Assembly (NCBI GenBank): GCA_964015035.1 | Contig: CAXHCA010000013.1 | Span: 1-64,000 of the forward strand | Direction of reading: 5' to 3' | DNA: 64,000 nucleotides | Origin: BQJU01 sp964015035 | GTDB taxonomy: Bacteria > Bacteroidota > Bacteroidia > Chitinophagales > Saprospiraceae | In this document: piece after piece, positions 25,494 to 33,800 of the stretch | How positions within the stretch are numbered: the stretch's first letter is position 1 | Layout of the letters: each line of letters opens with the position of its first letter | The notes under the pieces: generated by a model | What the model saw: only the letters and a program-made list of their open reading frames with translations | What the model was told of the DNA's origin: nothing | Database searches by the model: none | Position numbers and translations under genes: made by a program

Positions 25494-26126
25494 CTAGTTC
25501 TTAATTTCGTGTTTTTGGACTTCTCTGAGTGCAATTTGCACCGTTTGGTCAATTTTTTCAGGTGGATAGAGGCCAGAATAAAATTTTATCACTACAAACA
25601 AGTCATCATTTCTAAAATAATAGTCGCAAAATAATCCGTATGATTTAGAAGCGAATTTTTTATTGGTCTTAGTGCAATCCTTGATGAGACTTGACGTATT
25701 ATTCGGAGTTCTTTCAGAATGATTCGTATTTGTGAAAGAACTTTGGTTGTATAATCTCAAAAAGACTTTGGATGCATTGCAATCTTTTTTGCTGACGCAT
25801 TTTCTGGGAACAATATCTAAGCTTACAGAATCTAACTTCCAGAGATCATCCTCTGGCTTTTGACAGGCTTTGCTGCCTTCTACTGCATTAATTTTCTTGT
25901 AATGAGGATTAGCATGAACGATGTTTTTGCCACTCATGGAGCGCACCATTTTACGTGGAAATTCATATTTCTCGCCGCCAATCTCAACGCGGAGCTTGTC
26001 ACTCACAAAGCATTGTGGGTCAACCTCTGGTCGGTCACCCATGGCATGGGTCGAGAATGAGAAAAATATTACAAAAAACGCAATGAAAGTATCGCGCAGG
26101 ATTTGTAACGTTAGAGTGAATGCCAC
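25494..26126 (-). CDS. Exported small protein, paralogue B
   Basis: 210 aa, GTG start, same layout as its neighbours: leader MAFTLTLQILRDTF, signal core IAFFVIFFSFSTHAMG, mature start DRPEVDPQCFVSDKLRVEIG, conserved ACQKPEDDLWKLDS, and end GLYPPEKIDQTVQIALREVQ. The middle (KVFLRLYNQSSFTNTNHSER) is diverged from paralogue A, while both ends are kept. That pattern fits duplication followed by divergence of a surface or specificity region. Confidence 0.7.
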   Translation of the reverse strand: MAFTLTLQILRDTFIAFFVIFFSFSTHAMGDRPEVDPQCFVSDKLRVEIGGEKYEFPRKMVRSMSGKNIVHANPHYKKINAVEGSKACQKPEDDLWKLDSVSLDIVPRKCVSKKDCNASKVFLRLYNQSSFTNTNHSERTPNNTSSLIKDCTKTNKKFASKSYGLFCDYYFRNDDLFVVIKFYSGLYPPEKIDQTVQIALREVQKHEIKN

Positions 26127-26138
26127 GAGATTACCTGC

Positions 26139-26792
26139 CTAGTTCTTAATTTCGTATTTTTGGATTTCTTTCAGTACAAGTTGCACTGTTTGGTCAATTT
26201 TTTCAGGTGGATAGATACCACCTCTAAACCTGACTCTCATGTAAATCTGTGATGTCTCAAAAGCATAATCACAAGCAGACCACACTTTCCTATGCCATTC
26301 GTTGTAGGGTTCGCGAGGCGGTACGCACTTAGCAAGCAACTCCTCTTTATTATTTGTAAAAACACTCCCTTCTATACCCATGCTCTTGCTGTATTTAACA
26401 TCATGAATATCAAGAGAAATTCTATTCTCATTGCAATCTTTTTTGTCAGTGCATTCTTTTGGAACAATATGCAATATTAAGGAATCTAACTTCCAGATGT
26501 TGTCTTCTGGTTTTTGACAGGCAGTATCTCCTGCTGCACTTTTACTGCCATCGTTATAAGGAACGTCAACCACATTATCACCACGCATCGAAATAACCAT
26601 TTTACGTGGAAATTCATATTTCTCGTCGCCAATCTCAACGCGTAGCTTATCACTTGCGAAGCATTGTGGGTCAACCTCTGGTCGGTCACCCATGGCATGA
26701 GTCGAGAATGAGAAAAATATTACAAAAAACGTACTGGAAGTGCCGCGCAGGGTTTGAAGCCCTGTTTGTCGAGTGCTGCTATTTATTACCAT
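26139..26792 (-). CDS. Exported small protein, paralogue C
   Basis: 217 aa from ATG 26792. This start overlaps the stop of the upstream gene in ATGGTAA, a typical coupling; the open frame runs further up but only through that gene. The N-terminus MVINSSTRQTGLQTLRGTSS differs from the MAFTLT leader of A and B, yet keeps LQTLR. The signal core (TFFVIFFSFSTHAMG) and the DRPEVDPQCFASDKLRVEIG block follow. The middle region, with CTDKKDCNENRISLDIHDVK, is specific to this copy. It looks like the ancestral copy from which B and A were duplicated downstream. Confidence 0.7.
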   Translation of the reverse strand: MVINSSTRQTGLQTLRGTSSTFFVIFFSFSTHAMGDRPEVDPQCFASDKLRVEIGDEKYEFPRKMVISMRGDNVVDVPYNDGSKSAAGDTACQKPEDNIWKLDSLILHIVPKECTDKKDCNENRISLDIHDVKYSKSMGIEGSVFTNNKEELLAKCVPPREPYNEWHRKVWSACDYAFETSQIYMRVRFRGGIYPPEKIDQTVQLVLKEIQKYEIKN

Positions 26793-27286
26793 CTGCGCGC
26801 TCTCCAGTTTTGTTTGGTTGGCCAGAATCCGGAGATATCCGGCCCCTGGGCAATATCTGATTTCACCGGTTGAAACATTGCGGTTTGGAAGCCTGGGGCT
26901 TTCATCCACGCTTTCATATCCTTCGGGGTAGCGTAACTACTGGCAATGCGAAACAGACCGATCTCGGCATCTTCATTAGTGTCGATTTTCTCCCAATCAA
27001 TCATTGTCAGGCTTGGGTTCTTCAGGTCGCGGGATTTTTTCGGTAGGCAATTTCGTACCGAAGAATATTCCTTATTACCGGAACGGTAGATTAACTGCCA
27101 TTTTTTCTCATGCTTCTCGTGATGGTTTTGATTGACCCTCCAGCCCTGAAATAAAAGAGGGTGGGTTTCCTCTGTGGCCAGATGTATGACTTTTCCGGCA
27201 CTGTCCTGATAAGAGGTAAAGCTTGTGTCATCGGCCGCCTGAGCGGTGTAACCCACAAGAAATAAAGCCAGGACATACCAGTACAT
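26786..27286 (-). CDS. Exported protein of unknown function, first gene of RTX operon
   Basis: 166 aa. The signal peptide MYWYVLALFLVGYTAQA is followed by a mature domain starting ADDTSFTSYQDSAGKVIHLA and ending FWPTKQNWRARRW. It has a single Cys (VRNCLPKKS) and no motif I recognise. It overlaps paralogue C by 7 nt and reads the same way, so it probably leads a five-gene minus-strand operon ending in the RTX gene. A stretch of ~260 bp without genes lies upstream. Confidence 0.65.
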   Translation of the reverse strand: MYWYVLALFLVGYTAQAADDTSFTSYQDSAGKVIHLATEETHPLLFQGWRVNQNHHEKHEKKWQLIYRSGNKEYSSVRNCLPKKSRDLKNPSLTMIDWEKIDTNEDAEIGLFRIASSYATPKDMKAWMKAPGFQTAMFQPVKSDIAQGPDISGFWPTKQNWRARRW

Positions 27287-27547
27287 TATGATTGCTTAGC
27301 ATATTGCAACCTATGCGGCAAGGAATGTCGCTATCTCTTTTAGGTTGTCTGGTTTGTTTTTTGGTTGAATACTTTCTGCGGAAAGCCCTCAAACCTAATT
27401 CGTCGCGACGAGCGACACCGTAAAAGAAGATTTTCGCAAGCCGCTTTCGCCCGCCGCCAGGCGGGCCGCGCGCAGCGCAGCAAAATAGTGACAAGGCCGG
27501 TGAAAAGAAAAGGGGAGGGACGGGATGGCCCGTTTCCCTCCTTCCGA

Positions 27548-28462
27548 TTAGCTTTCGCGGGAATGATGCAAAAGGTAGTCAACCGCTTTTTGGGCCTGGG
27601 CGGCGGCTTTAAAAATCAGTTTGTGATCGGCTTTGAGCACTGACAACCAGCCTTGCAGATAGGCGGCGTTGTTTTTGGTAACTTCCGGCAGGTTGATGCC
27701 GGTATGAGCGCACAGAAAAGAAGCGCCTAATTCCGCGATCATTTCCTCTTTGGAATAATCGGCCGAGCCAAACGGGTTATGTTTGGTAATGCCTTCGCGG
27801 TTGAGACGCGAAGCGTGACCCGTGGCATGGATTAATTCGTGAAACAGCGTGCTGTAATATTCCTGCGGGGTTTCAAACTGGCGGATATCCGGCATATTGA
27901 GTTTATCCGTTATCGGATGGTAATAGGCAGCGTTGGCATCTTCAAACACCCATTGCGGCGGCTGGGGAATTTGGGCGATAAACTGCTCGCAGCGTTCTAT
28001 TTTCTCATGGTCCTGTAAGGCAACTTCCGTGATTTCTATTTCGATGCCCTCAATATCTTCGATATTGAAGACGCAAAATGACTTCAAAAAGGAAATGCGG
28101 TGCGTTTCTTCTCCCATCCCATTTAGGGCTTCCACCTCCTGCGCGGTGAGTGAATGACCGTTCTCATCCTTGTGATAGGTTTTGAAAAAATAGACACGCG
28201 CCGCTTTAGCGCCTTTGCGAATCTGACCGCCTTTGGCTTTGATCTGTCGGAAGCTCATAAAATAGGGGATGGGATGCGGGGTGAGGTTCATTAGTAGGGC
28301 ATTGATGCCGCTATAAATATGCCCTGTGGCATAATTTCGGGCCATTCCGTAACGGCTCCAGCTGCACCGCCAAGGGGCAACGCCTTGCTCCAGCAGGGCA
28401 ATAATCTGTGATGTTACTTCCTGATATAAATCACGCTTGGTGGTTTGGTGTGTTTTTTCCAT
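27548..28462 (-). CDS. ardC: ArdC-like antirestriction / DUF1738 protein
   Basis: 304 aa. The N-terminal ssDNA-binding ArdC domain (DLYQEVTSQIIALLEQGVAP, W-RCSW, then GINALLMNL) is followed by a zincin-like domain with HELIHATGHASRL near residue 208 and the downstream Glu region (EEMIAELGASFL). ArdC proteins of conjugative plasmids bind the incoming single strand and protect it from host restriction on arrival. The position, between replication/mobilisation genes and cargo, fits early expression after transfer. Length and motifs are normal. Confidence 0.85.
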   Translation of the reverse strand: MEKTHQTTKRDLYQEVTSQIIALLEQGVAPWRCSWSRYGMARNYATGHIYSGINALLMNLTPHPIPYFMSFRQIKAKGGQIRKGAKAARVYFFKTYHKDENGHSLTAQEVEALNGMGEETHRISFLKSFCVFNIEDIEGIEIEITEVALQDHEKIERCEQFIAQIPQPPQWVFEDANAAYYHPITDKLNMPDIRQFETPQEYYSTLFHELIHATGHASRLNREGITKHNPFGSADYSKEEMIAELGASFLCAHTGINLPEVTKNNAAYLQGWLSVLKADHKLIFKAAAQAQKAVDYLLHHSRES

Positions 28463-28503
28463 GATTTGATTCCTTTTGAAATAATGAAATAGGAAGGCAT
28501 AAA

Positions 28504-28543
28504 GCCCGCTTTATCCTTCTGCCCTTTGGCGAAAATGGGGGTG
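28504..28543 (-). promoter_or_regulatory. Leader motif shared with 45511-45549
   Basis: CCCGCTTTATCCTTCTGCCC followed by TTTGGCGAAAATGGGGGTGT, upstream of ardC, closely matches TGCGCTTTATTCTTCTGCTT followed by TCGGCGAGAATGGGTGTGC upstream of the 108-aa gene at 45134-45460. Spacing and orientation relative to the gene start are the same, which suggests a shared promoter or leader control of lead-region genes. Confidence 0.5.
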
Positions 28544-28622
28544 TCATGACAAGGGAGGCTCCGCCCGAGGGCAGCCCGTAGGGAGGCGGGGGGATGCCCT
28601 TGTCATGGCGGGGGCAACGCCC

Positions 28623-29084
28623 CTACATCAATCCTTCATCGGCGAAGGAGTAATAGCCGCCTTCCGGCGATAAAATCAGATGGTCGAGAATTGGCAGATC
28701 AAGCAATTTCCCGGCTTCGGCAATTTTCTGGGTTAACTCCTGGTCTGCCTTGGAGGGGCAGAGATTGCCGGAGGGGTGATTATGCGCCAGAATTAAAGCA
28801 CTGCTGCGGGCTTTCAGCGCGGCGGCAAAAATCATCTTGGCATCGACCACCGTTCCCGCCAAACCACCCTGTGAGACCCGGTAACGCCCCATTACCCGGT
28901 TGGAACGGTCGAGAAGCAGCACATAGAATTCTTCGCATAGGGCAATCGTGCCTTCGTCCCAATGGGTTTGCAGGACTTCATAAGCGTGATAGGAACAGCC
29001 GATTTGCGGCCGATCAGCGGCCCGGACTTTGCTGCGATAGGTTAATTTTACTTCACTGACATCGGTGGGAATTGTCTTTTTCAT
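28623..29084 (-). CDS. RadC-like JAB-domain protein
   Basis: 153 aa from MKKTIPTD (ATG 29084); an upstream ATG at 29102 is in frame but adds only six residues. It consists of the RadC/JAB1 metalloprotease-like fold with HNHPSGNLCPSKADQELT near the middle, the JAMM zinc motif. Short RadC proteins of this kind are very common on Bacteroidota mobile elements. Their role is unproven despite the old DNA-repair label. The region between it and ardC (28463-28622) holds GC-rich inverted repeats (CATGACAAGGG/CCCTTGTCATG). Confidence 0.85.
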   Translation of the reverse strand: MKKTIPTDVSEVKLTYRSKVRAADRPQIGCSYHAYEVLQTHWDEGTIALCEEFYVLLLDRSNRVMGRYRVSQGGLAGTVVDAKMIFAAALKARSSALILAHNHPSGNLCPSKADQELTQKIAEAGKLLDLPILDHLILSPEGGYYSFADEGLM

Positions 29085-29102
29085 CTTTGTCGAATTTGGC
29101 AT

Positions 29103-29633
29103 TTGCTAATAAGGAAACTCCCTTACCGGGAGTGTTTGGAATGCCTCGATGCGAGCCGCTTGGCAGCCTTGCTTGCATCCTTTCTAATTGAGGTTTCCTC
29201 CCTTTTATCGACACCCGGACACAAGCCGACACGCCGCACTGCAAGAACAGGGCGAAGAATTTTAAGCCGGGAAGCGGAGTAAAAATCTTTGCACTGAGAT
29301 GAGGGACGAACGCTCCTTGCAAGCAGGTGGGACGGCTGTAAATTTGTGTCCGGTTAAAAGGGTGAAACGGAGAAAGGAAGCTATGAGCAAGGTGAAGAAG
29401 TGGGGTAGTTCCGGCAGGCATGACGAAGACACCTCATTGGCTTGCCGATTCCTCCCCTGGTTCCTGAAGCGCCGGACTGGGAGACTCCCCGGCCGGTGGT
29501 TTAGGGGGAGGATGAGGTAAGGCAAACGTGGGGGGCGAGGCGGCAGAAACGAAAAAATAGGGTACTATGGAACTAATTTTCGAACGCCTGTGTTTTGTTG
29601 TATTATTCAGGTTTATTTTAACATTTCATCACT
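29103..29633. other. Spacer without supported genes
   Basis: About 530 bases. Frames exist on both strands, but they have low-complexity, arginine/proline-rich or motif-free translations and no start signals. Short inverted repeats such as ACTCCCTTACCGGGAGT (from 29117) and GGGGAGACTCCCC (from 29478) are present. A small RNA or a transfer-related site cannot be ruled out. Confidence 0.4.
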
Positions 29634-29813
29634 ATGAACTCAAAGATTATTCAAATTTCAACAACAACCGTCAATGCTACTCCATACGTCTACGCTTTAT
29701 GTGAGGACGGGTCTATTTGGAGGAAATCTGGAAACACGGAAGATTGGGCACTGGTCTCTGATGCATTTAAGAAGAAGGGAGCTAGGCTGGAGATGGTGAA
29801 GAATAACAAATGA
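29634..29813 (+). CDS. Small 59-aa protein, unknown
   Basis: ATG 29634 to TGA 29813. It begins MNSKIIQISTTTVNATPYVY and continues ALCEDGSIWRKSGNTEDWAL, a soluble, beta-rich composition with no membrane segment. It precedes the 144-aa gene by 47 bp in the same direction. Codon use is AT-rich like host genes. The balanced amino-acid composition and the context support a real gene, but no function can be given. Confidence 0.5.
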   Translation: MNSKIIQISTTTVNATPYVYALCEDGSIWRKSGNTEDWALVSDAFKKKGARLEMVKNNK

Positions 29814-29860
29814 CATTTTGCATCAAAATGACATCTCCATAATTTTTTTAACAGGATTAA

Positions 29861-30295
29861 ATGACAGATGAAAACAAGGCTGACCTTGGCCGAAAATTGG
29901 ATGCGTTTCTCTACTTAAGAGAGCTGATACCTGAGTTGGAAAACGGTGCTTTTGACTACGGTAAAGAAGCTGCTGAACAGAGATTAAGAAATCTAAAGGA
30001 AATTCTTGGAATATCAGAGGAAAAAGGCTTGTTGGAAGCTAAAATTCAGCTTTTAAAGGACTTCCGGAAATCCCTCTTAGAGGATGGATTTATTCGCTAT
30101 GAAGCTTTAGGTCCTAATTTTAAAAGCGAAATTCTGGCTCTCTCTGCCTATTCTTACACCACAAAAACCTCGTATGAAGTAACCTTTGGGCTGAACGAGG
30201 ACTTAAGCCCAAAGCTTGAATTTCATTCCGCTTCTTGGCAGAATAGACTTGATGGAATTGGTAAAGGAGCAATCGAGGTTGAGACAATCGAATAA
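29861..30295 (+). CDS. Hypothetical protein, 144 aa
   Basis: Mostly helical N-terminal two thirds (ADLGRKLDAFLYLRELIPEL, LRNLKEILGISEEKGLLEAK) and a beta-rich C-terminus (YTTKTSYEVTFGLNEDLSPK, LEFHSASW). No signal peptide, membrane helix or known motif. It is probably cytoplasmic and may be co-transcribed with the 59-aa gene upstream. Confidence 0.55.
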   Translation: MTDENKADLGRKLDAFLYLRELIPELENGAFDYGKEAAEQRLRNLKEILGISEEKGLLEAKIQLLKDFRKSLLEDGFIRYEALGPNFKSEILALSAYSYTTKTSYEVTFGLNEDLSPKLEFHSASWQNRLDGIGKGAIEVETIE

Positions 30296-30507
30296 GCGGA
30301 TTTGGCACTATTGACTTCGTTCATTGTGAATAAAAATGCTGGTTTGTAGGCTCTTGATGTAGCATTATCCTTCTCAGAAGTTTACAGGCCTAAATTGAGG
30401 AAAGGTACTTTTTTATCCCCTGAAATATGTGGGTTGCTTCGAATAATGAGAAATACTTGTTATCTTAAGGAGGTAAATGTAGTTGTTCATCCCTTACTAT
30501 TTCGATT

Positions 30508-32301
30508 ATGGAGTATTTCTGGTTCCTTTGTTTGGTGCTTCTGTCGGTTTTGGTATTAGTTGGGCTTTCTGCCATTCTGGCCTTCCTTTTTCCTTCCGGA
30601 ATGACCGTTGTTCATGATCCTGAATTGATGGATAACCTTGCCTCAGAGTTACGCGCTTATGAGCATCTGGAGTCTGACTTTCAGAGGAAAGCAAAATGGT
30701 TGTCGGAGTTTTCATTACCTGTACCAGAACTCGATGCGAATGATGGCCACACCATTGAGGAATTGTGGGCTAATCTAGATTCTGTATTTCGTTCTCAACT
30801 AAATCAACAGCACCTGAAAGCTATTGCCCCCAACCAACTAAAATTACTGGGGAAGGTATCTTCTGCCGAGGCGTTATGCATCTTAAGAAATGCCATTCGA
30901 CGACAAGCTCCCAAGGCACGGAAGAAAATTTATCGCGCCTGGAAAGCTGCCTCAAATTTGCCTGATTTTAATAGCGCATCTATCTTCTTTTGGAGAATCT
31001 TACATCACGAGAGTCAGGGAGAGGACAGGGCCAGCCGACAACTGCAAGAATGCCTGACAGAAAATTTAACTGCCTTGATTACAGATAAGTTTTTTGCCGA
31101 AAATATTTTTCGCCGGGTGAAGAAAGGAAATAGCTATAATCCGGCCCATCAAACGAAGCAAAAAAATGGTCATGACTCGGATTTTGAGCCATGGTTGGTG
31201 GCAGGATTCACCGCAGGTGTTTCACTTTATGCATTTGAAAGCATGAGTGAGACAAGTGAACCCTCACCCGCATCGGGCTCCGAGCCAGTCGATCAAGGTG
31301 AATCTGTTGAGGGTTCAGGAAGCCCTGATGAAGCTATCGAAACAGGCTCTGCCGAGGCTGCGGATTTTGCAGCTGATCCTGGTATTGAGGATATATTTGA
31401 TCCATTAGGGGCCTTGTCCCTGGTAACCTTAGTTCTGGTTGTTGACAAGCAGGGAACCCTCTATGGGGCAGGAAAAATTGATGGGAAAGAGGCAATGATT
31501 AATGCAGGGATTCAGTTGGGTTCGAAGGCAACGGCGGTAGCCATAGGAGCGGGAATCGGAGCTGCGGCGGGTAGTGTCATCCCTGTTATTGGCACTGCTA
31601 TTGGTGGCTGGTTAGGTGGAATGGTAGGAGGTATAATTGGAAATGGTGTTGCAAGAAAATGGCAGAAAGAACGTTATTATTGGGTCAAAAATAAGTTCGA
31701 GCAGAAGGGGGGAGAGATAAAGGAGGCGAATCGTGAATATTATAAGAGCATACAGAGCTATCTGAGGCGATTACAAAGGGATTTTTCTCTGAAATTAACA
31801 TCCCTGAAATGGAAAAGGAGAGAAAGGCCATTTGCCGCACTCGCCTGCCTGGAGTCTGCATTACGATACGATCTTGACAAAGCCAAGAATTGGAAAGCAA
31901 GGCACCAGCAAAACAAGCAGAGTATTCAGTACAGAAAGATAAGTGATTTCATTAGTTATGGAGAAAAATTAGCCAGAGAAATACAATCCGGTGAGCCGGG
32001 AGCAATAATCAGGCTAATGGAGCAGTTTCGAAATATGCCGATGTTAAAATACGGTAAATTATTCGGAACTCGGCGAAGAATAAGGAAGATCCGGGAAAGA
32101 GAGCATGCCGACATACTGGTGGGGCTGATGGGATGGATTTATGGTATTTTAAACCTTCACGGTCAGGTCCTGATGGAGGCAGTCCGGGAAAATAATTTTC
32201 ACACTCATATTTTGGGTAGACAGCAGGAGGCTCGGAAAAATGAACTGGAAGCGCTTAGAAGAAAGAAAGACCAGCGAAAAGCACAATTTAGCAAAGTCTG
32301 A
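30508..32301 (+). CDS. Membrane protein with glycine-zipper segment
   Basis: 597 aa. One N-terminal helix (FWFLCLVLLSVLVLVGLSAI) anchors it. A helical cytoplasmic or extracytoplasmic region and a low-complexity acidic linker (~residues 245-290, SETSEPSPASGSEPVDQGES) lead to a hydrophobic Gly-rich block at ~345-382 (GAGIGAAAGSVIPVIGTAIG then GWLGGMVGGIIG), the small-xxx-small glycine-zipper pattern of membrane-inserting proteins. A ~210-residue basic coiled region ends it. Such zippers occur in pore-forming toxins, lysis proteins and channel-like effectors, so a membrane-active role is possible but unproven. An AAGGAGGT sequence at 30467-30474 lies 34 bases upstream, before an ATG-TAG. Confidence 0.6.
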   Translation: MEYFWFLCLVLLSVLVLVGLSAILAFLFPSGMTVVHDPELMDNLASELRAYEHLESDFQRKAKWLSEFSLPVPELDANDGHTIEELWANLDSVFRSQLNQQHLKAIAPNQLKLLGKVSSAEALCILRNAIRRQAPKARKKIYRAWKAASNLPDFNSASIFFWRILHHESQGEDRASRQLQECLTENLTALITDKFFAENIFRRVKKGNSYNPAHQTKQKNGHDSDFEPWLVAGFTAGVSLYAFESMSETSEPSPASGSEPVDQGESVEGSGSPDEAIETGSAEAADFAADPGIEDIFDPLGALSLVTLVLVVDKQGTLYGAGKIDGKEAMINAGIQLGSKATAVAIGAGIGAAAGSVIPVIGTAIGGWLGGMVGGIIGNGVARKWQKERYYWVKNKFEQKGGEIKEANREYYKSIQSYLRRLQRDFSLKLTSLKWKRRERPFAALACLESALRYDLDKAKNWKARHQQNKQSIQYRKISDFISYGEKLAREIQSGEPGAIIRLMEQFRNMPMLKYGKLFGTRRRIRKIREREHADILVGLMGWIYGILNLHGQVLMEAVRENNFHTHILGRQQEARKNELEALRRKKDQRKAQFSKV

Positions 32302-32315
32302 CCTTAATCAGTATT

Positions 32316-33077
32316 ATGATGGACCATAGCAAAGTAACGGAGCCGATACCTCAAACTGTAATCTATTACATCCGTAAAGTTCCTGCGCCTTCAATAGGGG
32401 AAGAAATCCTGCCATTTGACTTCAAATTATTCCCGCGAAAGCAACTTTCTCTTTCTGATCCGGGCGAGTTGCAAGACGAGATGAAAGGAGCGGAGATAAG
32501 GATGTTTAAAGAAAGATTACGGCCACAACAGGCCTTCTTCTTTTCAGTGATTGAGGACGCCGTGCAGGCGGTACCCAAAGAGGGGATTGCGTATTTCTGC
32601 TTGGATCTTCCATTATTTCTGGAAGGTAGAGGGTATCAATTGGTGCGTTATTTTCACCTCTTTGAAGCCGATCAGTTGCGTATATTTATTCTGAATAATG
32701 AAACACTCTATCAGGGGGAACCATTTTATCCCCGAATCGGAGTTGAAAAGGAGGGAAGCTGGGCGGAAAAGGAATTTTCTGCTGATTGGCGACGGGCGAT
32801 ATTGGAGGAGTATGATCGCCGGCGTAAGTCCAGAAAACCACCCTTTGGAGGACGTCCTACGGAATTACTTACCATTTATCAAGATAATCCGGAAATTGAA
32901 CCTTATCAAATTGCTAAAAAGATGGGGATTGCAGTGAACACTATCGCTAACCACCGAAAGACCATTGGTACTAAAATTAAGGACTTTTTTGGTGTGTCCT
33001 TACCGGATTATGGTCTTACCGCCGCGCAATATTGGACAGAAATGGGTTTGAGCTTACCAATAGTCAAAAGGAAGTAA
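32316..33077 (+). CDS. Putative DNA-binding protein with C-terminal HTH
   Basis: 253 aa, starting 14 bp after the glycine-zipper gene, so probably in one operon. The first ~160 residues form an unknown mixed fold (DFKLFPRKQLSLSDPGELQD, YFCLDLPLFLEGRGYQLVRY). The C-terminal ~75 residues look like a winged or resolvase-type helix-turn-helix (ELLTIYQDNPEIEPYQIAKK then MGIAVNTIANHRKTIG). It may regulate the adjacent membrane protein. The end overlaps the convergent gene by 14 nt. Confidence 0.5.
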   Translation: MMDHSKVTEPIPQTVIYYIRKVPAPSIGEEILPFDFKLFPRKQLSLSDPGELQDEMKGAEIRMFKERLRPQQAFFFSVIEDAVQAVPKEGIAYFCLDLPLFLEGRGYQLVRYFHLFEADQLRIFILNNETLYQGEPFYPRIGVEKEGSWAEKEFSADWRRAILEEYDRRRKSRKPPFGGRPTELLTIYQDNPEIEPYQIAKKMGIAVNTIANHRKTIGTKIKDFFGVSLPDYGLTAAQYWTEMGLSLPIVKRK

Positions 33078-33702
33078 GCGCCTCGGCGAAACCCTCAAAC
33101 CAATCTTGTACCTCTCCGAAATCGGAAATCTCGTCCAGGTCGGGAATATCATCGCCTGATGCGGGCAACGCTTCCAGAAGCGCCGCAGGTTCTTCATGAT
33201 TTGGGAGAATGAAATCGTGTTGAGGTTGATGCATTGACACCAAAGCCGCTGCCTCGCCTTCAGGAGATGGAGCGGGCTCGGGGGATGAGAAGATCGCTTT
33301 GAGAGTCTCATAAATGCCGATAATTTCGAATGCACGTCTTGCCCATGATCTAGTTTCTTTTTCCTGTTGCAGTTGAGAGGAGGGCATGGTGATCCATGAA
33401 TTTTCCTTAGCGGAGAAGTTTTCAGGGCTGTCCTGGAGCACGGATTCCTCATCAGTAATCGGTGATTTACACTGTAGGGGGGATGTCTCTTTCAGGGATG
33501 AGATGGCTTCTTCCGTTGTTGGTGATTTTTCGATTACCGTTTGAAGGAAGCCATGGCGTTCTCCTGGAGTTTCCTCATTAGGGCATTCATAGTGATGCAT
33601 CTTATTTTTTCCTATCCTTTTGATTCCAAAATAATGAGCTTGAACATTTTTTTCACAGATAGGACACAAAACCTCCTTGGTCGATTCCTGATGATTTTCC
33701 AT
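33064..33702 (-). CDS. Zinc-ribbon protein with long acidic tail
   Basis: 212 aa. An N-terminal ribbon CPICEKNVQAHYFG ... HHYECPNEE has Cys/His spacing for one metal. The remaining ~150 residues are Ser/Glu/Pro-rich and probably disordered, except for a short helix (SWARRAFEIIGIYETLKAIF). The C-terminus is strongly acidic. It could be an adaptor or nucleic-acid-binding regulator. Not recognised. Confidence 0.5.
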   Translation of the reverse strand: MENHQESTKEVLCPICEKNVQAHYFGIKRIGKNKMHHYECPNEETPGERHGFLQTVIEKSPTTEEAISSLKETSPLQCKSPITDEESVLQDSPENFSAKENSWITMPSSQLQQEKETRSWARRAFEIIGIYETLKAIFSSPEPAPSPEGEAAALVSMHQPQHDFILPNHEEPAALLEALPASGDDIPDLDEISDFGEVQDWFEGFAEALTSF

Positions 33703-33800
33703 AAGATGATGGATTTAGTAAAACATCATTGTACCCTTGAAAGATAAGAAAAAGCTTTGAAAATGACCAGCATTCTAAAGGGAAAAACCGGTCAAACCCC

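Larger units (their letters stand above)
24820..26154. repeat. Three ~39-bp gene-junction repeats
   Basis: The junctions at 24820-24858, 25471-25509 and 26116-26154 are near identical. On the minus strand each reads CGAAATTAAGAACTAGGCAG then GTAATCT(C/G), start codon, GGCATTCAC. Each holds the end of one gene (ending IKN, then TAG), a Shine-Dalgarno-like AGGCAGG and the start MAFT of the next. The period is ~645-651 bp. The repeats show that the paralogues arose by tandem duplication reaching into the RTX gene start. Confidence 0.8.

Noticed and set aside
26793..26909. 39-residue extension of paralogue C
   Set aside because: It lies wholly inside the upstream exported-protein gene and would hide the signal peptide; ATG 26792 gives coupled translation.
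28460..29520. CRISPR array or large RNA gene in the GC-rich spacers
   Set aside because: Repeats are inverted and irregular; no direct repeats with uniform spacers occur anywhere in the window.
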